Assembly: GCA_944388805.1 (NCBI GenBank) | Contig: CALXKE010000015.1 | Span: forward strand, 1-41,334 | DNA from: an uncultured Clostridia bacterium | Lineage (GTDB): Bacteria > Bacillota > Clostridia > TANB77 > CAG-508 | Direction of reading: 5' to 3' | Length of the DNA stretch: 41,334 nt | Shown here: in pieces, positions 1 to 6,513 of the stretch | How the letters are laid out: the number at the start of each line of letters is the position of its first letter | Numbering within the stretch: position 1 is the first letter of the stretch | Translations under genes and position numbers: made by a program | The notes under the pieces: generated by a model | What the model was told of the DNA's origin: nothing | Database searches by the model: none | What the model saw: the letters and a program-made list of their open reading frames with translations, nothing else

Positions 1-62
1 TTATATCCTGCTGTTACATCTACGCCCGCTTCTTTATAACTTTCACTAAAACTTTTTTCCAT
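1..62 (-). CDS. purM: PurM, phosphoribosylformylglycinamidine cyclo-ligase (5' end only)
   Basis: Only the first 20 or so codons are present; the gene runs off the left edge. The peptide begins MEKSFSESYKEAGVDVTAGY, and the SYKEAGVDV stretch matches the conserved N-terminus of AIR synthetase (SYKDAGVDI in many Firmicutes). PurM closes the imidazole ring in purine synthesis in the cytoplasm. An AAAGGAG ribosome binding site lies just upstream of the ATG. It is divergent from coaE and has its own promoter. The call rests on a short peptide, so confidence is moderate. Confidence 0.72.
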   Translation of the reverse strand, partial: MEKSFSESYKEAGVDVTAGY

Positions 63-92
63 CGGTTTTCTCCTTTCATATTCTACCCTAAT

Positions 93-121
93 ATAATACT
101 ATATTTTTAAACTTTTTACAA
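93..121 (-). promoter_or_regulatory. Promoter for purM
   Basis: On the minus strand, TTGTAA (116-121) and TATTAT (93-98) are separated by exactly 17 bases, about 30 bases upstream of the purM start codon. This fits a vegetative sigma-A promoter. Confidence 0.6.
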
Positions 122-146
122 GGTTTTTAACGAAAAATTGATAATT

Positions 147-177
147 TGTCGCATTAGGTTCGTTTGTTGATGCGACA
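147..177. promoter_or_regulatory. Inverted repeat between the purM and coaE promoters
   Basis: TGTCGCAT (147-154) and its exact reverse complement ATGCGACA (170-177) are centred 23 bases apart, about two helical turns. They sit between the purM -35 box and the coaE -35 box. Arm length, spacing and position suggest an operator for a dimeric regulator. I do not recognise the site as that of a named regulator. Confidence 0.45.
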
Positions 178-178
178 T

Positions 179-207
179 TTGCATTATTCTATCTGAAATG
201 GTATAAT
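179..207 (+). promoter_or_regulatory. Promoter for coaE
   Basis: TTGCAT (179-184) and a perfect TATAAT (202-207) are separated by 17 bases, with the start codon 30 bases further on. The -35 box directly abuts the inverted repeat ending at 177, so a bound protein there would interfere with RNA polymerase. Confidence 0.65.
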
Positions 208-236
208 TTTTTCGAATAGTTAAGGAGGATTTCAAT

Positions 237-821
237 ATGAAATTGATTGGAATTACAGGTAAAACAGGGACTGGAAAATCTACCATTGCAACAGCACTGG
301 CTCAAAAAATAGATGGACAATATGTTGATATTGATAAAATTGGACATCAGGCAACTTCAGATCCTCATATTGCAAAAAAACTTTGTGATATTTTTGGTAA
401 TGAGATTTTGGATTCAAATGGAATGATTAATAGAAAAAAATTAGGCAATATTGTTTTTAGTGATACAGATAAGATGCAAATTTTAACAGATATCACATGG
501 AAATATATGGAACAAGAATTAGATAAAATCCTGTTACAAAAGCAACAATATTTTGTTTTTGATTGGGCCTTGCTTCCTAAGGTAAATTTCTGGGATATGT
601 GTGATATCAAAATATTGGTTACTTCTGATGATGCAATGAGAAAGAAAAGAATATTAGAAAGAGACCATATTTCTGAAGAATATCTTGAAAAAAGAGAATC
701 TGCTACTTTAGATTATTCTAAATTATCATTTGATTTTATTTTTGATAATGACTATACAAAGGAAAGTATGGATGCTTTTATTGAAGTAATATATAATAAA
801 ATAATGAATGAAAATATGTAA
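237..821 (+). CDS. coaE: Dephospho-CoA kinase
   Basis: Catalyses the last step of CoA synthesis, ATP-dependent phosphorylation of the 3'-OH of dephospho-CoA. The 194-residue length is normal for the family (about 195-205). The P-loop GKTGTGKST is at residues 8-16, followed by the conserved acidic segment VDIDKIGHQ (residues 30-38) that takes the place of the usual DAD motif. A lid region rich in Arg/Lys (KKRILERD) is in the second half. An AAGGAGG ribosome binding site precedes the ATG. The gene is convergent with coaD, the enzyme for the preceding step, and shares a terminator with it. The lower conservation of the DAD motif is the only oddity. Confidence 0.88.
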   Translation: MKLIGITGKTGTGKSTIATALAQKIDGQYVDIDKIGHQATSDPHIAKKLCDIFGNEILDSNGMINRKKLGNIVFSDTDKMQILTDITWKYMEQELDKILLQKQQYFVFDWALLPKVNFWDMCDIKILVTSDDAMRKKRILERDHISEEYLEKRESATLDYSKLSFDFIFDNDYTKESMDAFIEVIYNKIMNENM

Positions 822-851
822 AAATCCAGATATAAAAATCTGGATTTTTAT
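822..851. terminator. Bidirectional terminator between coaE and coaD
   Basis: The stem AAATCCAGA / TCTGGATTT has runs of A on the left and T on the right, so it ends in a U-tract in both directions. It directly follows the coaE stop codon and also lies downstream of the convergent coaD. Confidence 0.8.
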
Positions 852-933
852 AGTAATCATAGAGGTTATCCTGAAATAGTCCTCTAGATTAAGTTATTTT
901 TTTATCGAATTTCTTAATTTCATAAAAACACTC

Positions 934-1398
934 TTATTTAATAATTTCCATAATCTCTTCTGGTAAATATTTTGAAACATCTTTCCCGTATTGTAATAAT
1001 TCCATTACCATACTTGAACTAATATTTCCTAAACTTCCTGCTCTAATATACATTGTATCTAATCCTGAAATTTCTTCATTAATAGATGCTAGGGTTTCTT
1101 CATACTGATAATCCATACCATTTCTAACCCCTCTTACTAAAAGTGTTGCATTATGTTCTAATGCTGCATCAACAGAAAGGTTATCATAACAAACCACAGA
1201 CACATTTGTAAGATTTCTATTTTCAAGGATTTTTTCTATTGCATTTTTCATAATTTCTTTATCGTATCTTCTTTTCTTATCTGGATTTACACCAATTCCT
1301 ATGATGACTTTGTCGAATAGTTTAGCTGATTTTGTCACAACATGTAAATGTCCATTGGTAAATGGATCAAAACTTCCTGCATAAAATCCAATCTCCAT
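934..1398 (-). CDS. coaD: Pantetheine-phosphate adenylyltransferase
   Basis: Transfers AMP from ATP to 4'-phosphopantetheine to form dephospho-CoA, the step before CoaE. The 154 residues show the nucleotidyltransferase signature GSFDPFTNGH (residues 8-17), the RGVRNGMDYQYE region (89-100) that matches RGLRxxxDFEYE, and the C-terminal ISSSMVME motif (126-133). In most homologues the residue before the final Glu is Arg or Lys (SSxVRE/SSxVKE); here it is Met132. The start has a strong AGGAGG site. The pathway partner coaE is convergent. Function is secure; whether the Met changes activity is open. Confidence 0.9.
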   Translation of the reverse strand: MEIGFYAGSFDPFTNGHLHVVTKSAKLFDKVIIGIGVNPDKKRRYDKEIMKNAIEKILENRNLTNVSVVCYDNLSVDAALEHNATLLVRGVRNGMDYQYEETLASINEEISGLDTMYIRAGSLGNISSSMVMELLQYGKDVSKYLPEEIMEIIK

Positions 1399-1443
1399 AT
1401 CTTTTCCTCCTACTTTTTCAAGTTTTCAAGTCCTATCCTTATT

Positions 1444-1472
1444 ATTTTACAATATTTTACTTAAAGTTACAA
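1444..1472 (-). promoter_or_regulatory. Promoter for coaD
   Basis: On the minus strand, TTGTAA (1467-1472) is followed after 17 bases by TAAAAT (1444-1449), about 45 bases upstream of the coaD start codon. Confidence 0.5.
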
Positions 1473-1504
1473 GTATGAACAGTATTATTATACATACAAA
1501 ATAT

Positions 1505-1528
1505 AAAAATGGGACACTTTCGTGTCCC
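1505..1528 (-). terminator. Terminator of the 60-residue Cys protein gene
   Basis: The stem GGGACAC / GTGTCCC (1511-1517, 1522-1528) is followed on the minus strand by a T-rich run. It begins immediately after the stop codon of the small gene at 1529-1711. Confidence 0.8.
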
Positions 1529-1711
1529 TTAGCGACTTCTAGCGGCTAAAAACTGTCCCCTCATGCAAGTTCCTAAATCCATACAAGAAGCACAGTCTTG
1601 TGCCCCGTAACGACACTGTGCACTCGCCGCTTTTAGAGAGTTATACTCTCTTTCGAGTTCCTGATTTCTTCTAACCTGTTCGTCAAAATCTCCATAACCA
1701 TAATTCTCCAT
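1529..1711 (-). CDS. Small four-cysteine protein of unknown function
   Basis: A 60-residue protein I do not recognise. The first half is acidic and hydrophilic. The second half has Cys at residues 33, 40, 43 and 49 (C-x6-C-x2-C-x5-C), a spacing that could bind Zn or an Fe-S cluster. There is no signal peptide or membrane segment. A GGAGAAAAG ribosome binding site precedes the ATG and a hairpin terminator abuts the stop codon, so it is very likely a real single-gene unit. Its base composition is visibly richer in G+C than the neighbouring housekeeping genes, which it shares with the small genes at 1874, 5437, 5981, 8719 and 19074. Confidence 0.65.
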   Translation of the reverse strand: MENYGYGDFDEQVRRNQELEREYNSLKAASAQCRYGAQDCASCMDLGTCMRGQFLAARSR

Positions 1712-1809
1712 CGCTACTTTTCTCCTTTCTCCCAGTCGGGAGGATGATGTTTATTAGTTTCTACACAAAACCTTTTGGTCATGCTATTATCATTATACTA
1801 CACTTTACA

Positions 1810-1864
1810 AAAAATTGCAAAAGACAAGGAGATTGCTCTGCTATAACTGCATTGCAATCTCCTT
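1810..1864 (-). terminator. Terminator of the 48-residue basic protein gene
   Basis: AAGGAGATTGC (1826-1836) pairs with GCAATCTCCTT (1854-1864). On the minus strand the hairpin is followed by a T-rich tail (1806-1825). It lies 10 bases past the stop codon at 1874. Confidence 0.75.
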
Positions 1865-1873
1865 ATCCTTCTG

Positions 1874-2020
1874 TTATGATTTCTTTTTTGGCTTTATAGT
1901 TTCAATCTCATGTCTCAACTTTCTGTCATTCAAATCAACGTGTTCCCATTTTCCGTCCTTAGTTTCTACCCATTGCATGTCTCGTTTCCGGTTTCTTCCA
2001 ACACTTTTCTTGTTTCTCAT
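1874..2020 (-). CDS. Small basic protein of unknown function (48 residues)
   Basis: A short gene with a good AGGAGG site (11 bases before the ATG) and its own hairpin terminator. The product starts MRNKKSVGRNRKRDMQW and ends KPKKKS; it is strongly basic with a central KDGKWEHVDL stretch. No domain is recognisable; charge suggests nucleic-acid or ribosome contact, which is only an inference. Residue 11 is encoded by CGG (1988-1990) in frame; reading +1 there reaches a stop within eight codons, so here CGG must be read as a normal codon. It is G+C-richer than the surrounding genes. Confidence 0.6.
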   Translation of the reverse strand: MRNKKSVGRNRKRDMQWVETKDGKWEHVDLNDRKLRHEIETIKPKKKS

Positions 2021-2102
2021 AACATCATAAACCTCCTACTCAATTGATGTACATCTATTTTAACAAATAAATACGGATTTGTCATCTTTTTCAATATTGC
2101 AA

Positions 2103-3203
2103 TTACATTTTTTCTAACACGATTGTAATTTCTTCTCCTGTATTTGTAAACATATGCACTGTTATTTCATCAGTTGCATCATATTGGGTTAAATTAAAAG
2201 TCTGATGATAATTTGTTATTTTATTTTCTTCTTCTGGTACGCTATATCCACCATCTCCATCACTTCTAGCAGCTATTTCAAATTGTTTTCCATCTTCTGT
2301 TTCTACATATTCTTTTTGAATCGCTATCCTTTTATAAATACTTCCAACAGTATCTTCTTTTAATAATGTATAATCTATTTTATCTGTTGAAATTTCTGGA
2401 ATTGATAATTTAAATGCTGTATTAGATACAACTGCTGTCACTTGGTTAATATCAATACCTTCTGCATTACAACTTTTTACTTTGTATATAACAGATTCTC
2501 TATTATAAAATTCTGCTGGCACATCTACTTCAAAAGACCAGTCGCCTTCATATACAGTATCTTGTCTTTGTTCATTTACATATTGAGATGTTGTCAATTT
2601 TGTAAATTTCACAGTTAGATGTTTACTTTTTGGAAATGCCTCTGTATTTCCTGTTGCTGATAATGATATTGTAAATTCGTTATCACTTTTTTTGGTTGAT
2701 AACATACTATATGCACCAGTGTAACCACCTTCTATTTCTGTCATAGAATTCTTTGTATTAAATACGATTTTTTCTGTCTCATCTGTTATCATCAAATCAC
2801 TAAGTTCTACTCTCTCAAATTCATCAATATTATATCCTTCACTTAGCTTAACATCAAAATTCATGGCAAAATTAAAGTCATCCATAATAAGTGATTCTAC
2901 ACTAATCTCTATACCTTCTGCATTTTGATATTCTGTATTCACATTTGCGACATATCCTTCATTAACTGCTGTATCTACTCCATCACTTGTATTCTTTCCA
3001 AACAGGTTCTTGACAAAATTTCCTATATCTTTTGCAAAAACAATTCCTGTCATAGAAACGATCACACAACAAGCAGCAATACCAATTTTAAACATGCTTT
3101 TCCTTGTATTTTTCATATCTAACCTCTCTTCCTTTTCAAAGTTGGATATAGCTATCTTTTGTTTAACATTTTTTAGTATTTTTTCTGTTTGTTTATCCTT
3201 CAT
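2103..3203 (-). CDS. DUF4179-type anti-sigma protein, membrane-anchored
   Basis: A 366-residue protein with a short cytoplasmic N-terminus (about residues 1-36), one membrane segment (IGIAACCVIVSMTGIVFA, near 40-57) and a large extracellular Thr/Ser/Glu-rich beta domain. This architecture, and its position directly after an ECF-type sigma factor whose 3' end it overlaps by 11 bases, is that of DUF4179 anti-sigma factors. It would hold the sigma factor at the membrane until an outside signal arrives. An AGGAGGG site inside the sigma gene sets the start. Clear as a family, but the signal is unknown. Confidence 0.75.
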   Translation of the reverse strand: MKDKQTEKILKNVKQKIAISNFEKEERLDMKNTRKSMFKIGIAACCVIVSMTGIVFAKDIGNFVKNLFGKNTSDGVDTAVNEGYVANVNTEYQNAEGIEISVESLIMDDFNFAMNFDVKLSEGYNIDEFERVELSDLMITDETEKIVFNTKNSMTEIEGGYTGAYSMLSTKKSDNEFTISLSATGNTEAFPKSKHLTVKFTKLTTSQYVNEQRQDTVYEGDWSFEVDVPAEFYNRESVIYKVKSCNAEGIDINQVTAVVSNTAFKLSIPEISTDKIDYTLLKEDTVGSIYKRIAIQKEYVETEDGKQFEIAARSDGDGGYSVPEEENKITNYHQTFNLTQYDATDEITVHMFTNTGEEITIVLEKM

Positions 3204-3747
3204 GACTATACCCTCCTTTTTCTAGTTCTTTTTTTATCTTTTTCCTCATTCTATATAATCTTGACTTCACATTAAATTCTGTTACTTTCAGTTCATCGGC
3301 AATATCTTTTATTTTCATAGATGAATAATAGTAAAGATGAAATATCATTCTATCTTCTTCTTTCATATTTTTTAAAACTTTCTCAATAATGGAAATTCTT
3401 TCTCTTTCCTCACATATCATATCCATTTTTTGACCATCTTGAAGTATATTTTCATACTCTAAAATATCTGCATGTAGATTAATCACTCTTGTTTTTTCCC
3501 TTACTAAATTTCTGACAATTCCTGCAATATATGAACTTAATATTTTTTCTTCATCTAGTTTTTCTCTATTTTTCCATAGGATAAAGAAGGTATCTGATAT
3601 AATTTCTTCTATATCTTCATCTGACAAATGTGAATTTGCCATATTTCTGATGATTTTATATACATACCCACTATATTCTTCTATTATTTTTTCTAATTCT
3701 ATTTCATGATTATGAATATATTTTTGTATTCTCTTTCCTTTTTCCAA
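3193..3747 (-). CDS. ECF-type RNA polymerase sigma factor
   Basis: The 184 residues cover sigma region 2 (about 15-85, with the acidic SDEDIEEIISDTFFILW core-binding helix) and region 4 (about 120-175, with IKDIADELKVTEFNVKSRL as the helix-turn-helix). The intervening linker is short, as in ECF factors. The start is a TTG at 3745-3747: AAGGAG lies 12 bases before it and no earlier ATG exists in frame; the next Met is well inside region 2. It overlaps the anti-sigma gene downstream, implying translational coupling and joint regulation, probably autoregulated. Confidence 0.85.
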   Translation of the reverse strand: MEKGKRIQKYIHNHEIELEKIIEEYSGYVYKIIRNMANSHLSDEDIEEIISDTFFILWKNREKLDEEKILSSYIAGIVRNLVREKTRVINLHADILEYENILQDGQKMDMICEERERISIIEKVLKNMKEEDRMIFHLYYYSSMKIKDIADELKVTEFNVKSRLYRMRKKIKKELEKGGYSHEG

Positions 3748-3814
3748 TTTAGATCTAAACTCCTTATTTAAGATATCTTACATTTATATATTGATTAAAA
3801 TTTCAAAAAAGTAG

Positions 3815-3913
3815 CACTTTTATTCTTAATTTTTATACTAAAAAAGCCTCATTATTATCATACAACAATAATGCAGTATATAAAAGTGTTATAAAATATA
3901 AATTTTAGTATAA
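3815..3913. other. Interleaved inverted repeats upstream of the MazF-like gene
   Basis: In the 265-base gap between the sigma factor and the MazF-like gene, three complementary pairs occur: CACTTTTAT (3815-3823) with ATAAAAGTG (3880-3888), TTATACTAAA (3833-3842) with TTTAGTATAA (3904-3913), and CATTATT (3850-3856) with AATAATG (3867-3873). The first two pairs interleave, an arrangement that would give a pseudoknot if transcribed. No function can be assigned; AT-richness makes chance pairing possible. Confidence 0.35.
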
Positions 3914-4012
3914 CGGATACTGTCATAGCTAAATAAAAAATATTTCAAAAATATAGACTTTTGTCATATTAGATGATATGATAGAACAAATGTTTTGAAA
4001 GGTGGTGGATTT

Positions 4013-4751
4013 ATGAATAATACTAATAACAATATTGAAGATATAAAAATAAATTCTATAAATCATAAGGACTTGTGTTTAAAACGATTAAACCAAAGTT
4101 TTGAAAAACATATAGATTTAGAAGAATATAAAAAATCTGATATTTTAGCTTATTGGATTAATGACTTTGCTAATTATCATGATGACGAAAAATCTTTTGA
4201 TTCTACTAAATTAAAAAGATATAAACGTGGAGATATTATAAAAGCCAATTTAGGATTTAATGTAGGTCGGCGAATTAGGTGGATTACATTATTGCATTGT
4301 ACTCAATAAAGATGACAAACCATCATTTGGCACATTAAATGTAATTCCTCTTACTTCCATTAAAGAAAATAAAAGATATTATGATAATACTGTAAATCTA
4401 GGAAATGAAATTTATACTATTTTATATAATAAATTTCAAAAAAATTTTAATGATACTTTTAATAAGTTATCTGCTATTAGTAAAAATAAAATTGAAAAAT
4501 ATGAAGATATACAAGATGAATTAGAACAACTGCCTATATTATCTCAAGAACTTGAATTCTTAAAAAAGTTTGAAACTGAAATTACTAAAATGAAGAAAGG
4601 AAGCATTGCATTACTTAATCAAATTACGACTATTAGTAAGCAACGAATTTATTATCCAAAAACATCTAAAGATTTATTAGCTGGAGTGCATTTATCCAAT
4701 TCTAGTTTAGATTTACTAGACAAAAAAATGATTCAACTTTTTACAAAATGA
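4013..4751 (+). CDS. MazF/PemK-family toxin-like protein with a +1 frameshift at CGG
   Basis: The zero frame runs from the ATG at 4013 (site GGTGGTGG) through KRYKRGDIIKANLGFNVG, the typical start of the PemK/MazF fold, then hits CGG (4268-4270) and stops 13 codons later. Skipping the C at 4268 gives GELGGLHYCIVLNKDDK and a clean frame of 160 codons to TGA at 4751, total about 245 residues. That continuation is exactly the conserved PemK/MazF strand. The protein has an N-terminal extension of about 70 residues before the toxin domain and a helical Lys/Glu-rich tail of about 110 after it. No antitoxin gene is adjacent. It is either recoded or a fresh pseudogene. Confidence 0.7.
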
Positions 4752-4762
4752 GTATATTTTTA

Positions 4763-4791
4763 TTGACTTTAACCATATTATATAGTATAAT
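4763..4791 (+). promoter_or_regulatory. Promoter of candidate small RNA
   Basis: TTGACT (4763-4768), 17 bases, then a perfect TATAAT (4786-4791). One of the best matches to the vegetative consensus in the window, with no coding sequence behind it before a terminator 50 bases on. Confidence 0.75.
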
Positions 4792-4797
4792 CTAATT

Positions 4798-4870
4798 AAA
4801 TTAAGCTATGTGATTTTCACATCGGCATTAAGAAGATTAAGAGTAGTTCTTAGCGAACTACTCGTTTTTT
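4798..4870 (+). ncRNA. Candidate small RNA of about 70 nt ending in a strong terminator
   Basis: A transcript from the promoter at 4763-4791 would start near 4798. It holds a first hairpin (TGTGA / TCACA around 4809-4821) and then GAGTAGTTC (4841-4849) pairing with GAACTACTC (4855-4863), followed by GTTTTTT. It has no plausible open reading frame. It lies just downstream of the frameshifted MazF-like gene. I do not recognise it as a known RNA family. Confidence 0.55.
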
Positions 4871-4954
4871 ATTATAATATTATAAATACCATATTCTGTC
4901 TTTTTATTTTAATAAATTTAAGCTTATTATATTATAAATGAAAAAGATAATTAA

Positions 4955-4979
4955 CAAAAACACTCTCATTTCTGAGAGT
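4955..4979 (-). terminator. Terminator of tRNA-Leu
   Basis: On the minus strand ACTCTCAG / TGAGAGT closes a hairpin just past the tRNA 3' end and is followed by GTTTTTG. Confidence 0.75.
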
Positions 4980-4985
4980 ATTCAT

Positions 4986-5069
4986 TGGTGCGGATGAAGG
5001 GACTCGAACCCCCACGCCGTTGGCACTGGTTCCTAAGACCAGCGCGTCTACCAGTTCCGCCACATCCGC
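4986..5069 (-). tRNA. tRNA-Leu (anticodon UAG)
   Basis: The minus strand folds as a class II tRNA: acceptor stem GCGGATG / CATCCGC, long variable arm, T-loop GGTTCGAGTCC, and anticodon loop CTTAGGA giving anticodon TAG, which reads CUN leucine codons. The 3' CCA is encoded (4986-4988). A terminator follows. It is the only tRNA gene in the window. Confidence 0.95.
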
Positions 5070-5135
5070 ATATATAAACTAACAATAAATATATTAGCAC
5101 AAATCTATTTTTATTGTCAATAGTTTTTATAAATT

Positions 5136-5327
5136 TTACATAGAAAAATAAATAATCAAACCACCTACTATTGCCAGTATAAATCCTATAATTTTCAATC
5201 CGTTTGAACCTTCATTCTGGTCTCCAAAACCAAAAAATTTTTTTGTAATAATTCTTGCATCATATATTAAAATAGCACCTACTAAAACCATTAATAAACC
5301 AATTAATTTTATAATTAGTTGAAACAT
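5136..5327 (-). CDS. Small two-helix membrane protein of unknown function
   Basis: About 63 residues with two hydrophobic helices (LIIKLIGLLMVLVGAILI and IIGFILAIVGGLIIYF) joined by a charged loop (DARIITKKFFGFGDQNEGSN). The AAGG site sits directly against an upstream in-frame ATG (5337-5339), too close to use, so the ATG at 5325-5327 is preferred; the longer form would add four residues. It would be inserted in the cytoplasmic membrane with both ends on the same side. No family is recognised. Confidence 0.55.
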   Translation of the reverse strand: MFQLIIKLIGLLMVLVGAILIYDARIITKKFFGFGDQNEGSNGLKIIGFILAIVGGLIIYFSM

Positions 5328-5379
5328 ATATATCAACATCCTTTTTTATTTTATAGATATATCTTAATATGTTTTTTAT

Positions 5380-5416
5380 AAAAAGTCAATAGGCGTTAAG
5401 ATAACCTTAACGCCTA
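5380..5416 (-). terminator. Terminator of the 114-residue protein gene
   Basis: TAGGCGTTAAG (5390-5400) and CTTAACGCCTA (5406-5416) form a perfect 11-bp stem with a 5-base loop, followed on the minus strand by TTGACTTTTT. It ends the gene at 5437-5781. Confidence 0.8.
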
Positions 5417-5436
5417 AAACAATGACTTATTCCTTT

Positions 5437-5781
5437 TTAAGCAAGAATTGTTTTTACATATTTTTCGATTTGTTTTACTTGTTTTCTGTTAAATTCCTTA
5501 TCTGTTTCTTTTTCTCCTTTTGTCAATTTTACATTATCTACCAATACCTGTATCTTCTCTCTGGGTGTTAGCAATGATCTTGGTATACAGTACCTAGTGT
5601 CCCAAGCATCAAGGACCATCTTTACTTCCAAATCACTTAGTTTTTCTGTTTTTCTTTTTCCAATAACAAATTCTTGAATAATGTAAGTTCCTCTCAAATC
5701 TCTACGTAAACCTAATTGTGAAACAACTGACCGTGCTTCACTTTCTTCTTTTGATGCTACTAATCTTGCTTCTTTTGTCAT
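5437..5781 (-). CDS. Hypothetical protein, 114 residues, G+C-richer single gene
   Basis: A soluble, charged protein. Residues 19-36 (VVSQLGLRRDLRGTYIIQ) faintly recall the first helices of the Spo0A C-terminal DNA-binding domain (IG-x-PAHIKGY-x-YL), but the rest does not follow that family, so I leave the function open. The C-terminus is Lys-rich. It has an AAGGAGG site seven bases before the ATG and its own terminator. Arg17 is encoded by CGG (5731-5733); reading +1 there stops within seven codons, so the codon must be read in frame. Composition and lone-gene layout match the small gene upstream at 5981. Confidence 0.6.
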   Translation of the reverse strand: MTKEARLVASKEESEARSVVSQLGLRRDLRGTYIIQEFVIGKRKTEKLSDLEVKMVLDAWDTRYCIPRSLLTPREKIQVLVDNVKLTKGEKETDKEFNRKQVKQIEKYVKTILA

Positions 5782-5941
5782 GTGTTTTCCTCCTTAGCTT
5801 TGATTGTTTCTAAAGTTTTTCTGCTTCAATATTTTTCCATTTTACAATATTTTACAGTTACTTGCTTTTATTTTTTACAAAATTCTATTTTTTATATATT
5901 TTATATTTACATTTTTTTACATTTCATAGCTTATATAATTA

Positions 5942-5979
5942 GAAATAACCTACTCATGTTTCCACAAGTAGGTTATTTC
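5942..5979 (-). terminator. Terminator of the 141-residue protein gene
   Basis: GAAATAACCTACT and AGTAGGTTATTTC form a 13-bp stem directly beyond the stop codon at 5981. The minus-strand tail is AT-rich rather than a clean T-run, so termination efficiency is uncertain. Confidence 0.55.
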
Positions 5980-5980
5980 T

Positions 5981-6406
5981 TTAAGAATTCGTTAACACGA
6001 ATTCTTTTACAGAAGACATTTCTCCACTTATTCCGGCTGCCCGCATCATCTCTCGAATCACCTGATGTACATCTTCAACAGATGAAATCACCGCAGTTTC
6101 TCCGTTAGCATTAATAAAACGTCTCCCTTTGACTCTATTTAGAGCCATTTTTAGCGAAACATCGTACCAATCAAACCCCTTTGAAGAAATGGGGTACCGT
6201 TCTTTCTGTGTAGCTATGAATCGGATAACCTCTTCATACGCCTCAGTTCCAGGTAACGTACCATATCTTCTCAGCCAATGTGTCTTGTAATAGGACTTTG
6301 ATATAGCCGATTTTGTTGGTACATACCCTGTTATCGGTAACGTACAAGATAAAACTGCCTCCCTATATCTTCTCTTTTTCCATTCATTGTTGTTTCTTTT
6401 TTTCAT
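5981..6406 (-). CDS. Hypothetical protein, 141 residues, G+C-richer single gene
   Basis: Starts with a very basic segment (MKKRNNNEWKKRRYRE), followed by a soluble mixed region with KSYYKTHWLRRYGTLPGTE and a C-terminal half that reads like a helical domain (SVEDVHQVIREMMRAAGIS). No family is recognised. An AAAGGAG site precedes the ATG. Two Arg residues, 70 and 122, use CGG (6197-6199, 6041-6043), the highest count in the window, and the frame is unbroken. Together with the gene at 5437 it forms a pair of adjacent G+C-richer genes read in the same direction; shared origin is an inference. Confidence 0.6.
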   Translation of the reverse strand: MKKRNNNEWKKRRYREAVLSCTLPITGYVPTKSAISKSYYKTHWLRRYGTLPGTEAYEEVIRFIATQKERYPISSKGFDWYDVSLKMALNRVKGRRFINANGETAVISSVEDVHQVIREMMRAAGISGEMSSVKEFVLTNS

Positions 6407-6513
6407 CTGTGCCTTTCTCCTTTCAGATATGGATATTATTTAATGGTACTTGAATATTGGAATCTTCCAACTTCACCCTTTATTATACCACAATTTACAT
6501 AACTTCTCAAATG

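Noticed and set aside
1815-2030. Plus-strand reading frame of 71 codons
   Set aside because: Cys/Phe/Ser-rich shadow of the minus-strand 48-residue gene and its terminator; no ribosome binding site.
3995-4012. Start of the MazF-like gene at the TTG at 3995
   Set aside because: The ribosome binding site GGTGGTGG lies inside that stretch; the ATG at 4013 is the natural start.
3748-4012. Type III toxin-antitoxin RNA repeats before the MazF-like gene
   Set aside because: No tandem repeats and no terminator between region and gene, and the protein motifs are PemK/MazF rather than ToxN.
5437-5781. Spo0A C-terminal domain protein
   Set aside because: Only about 18 residues resemble the first helices; the recognition helix and the rest do not follow.
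1444-5855. Shared 17-base ATTTTACAATATTTTAC at 1444 and 5839 as a regulatory motif
   Set aside because: In sequence this AT-rich one such match is expected by chance; at 1444 it is explained by a promoter.
5782-6108. Plus-strand reading frame of 108 codons
   Set aside because: Phe/Tyr/Leu-rich translation of AT-rich spacer and of the antisense of the gene at 5981; no binding site.
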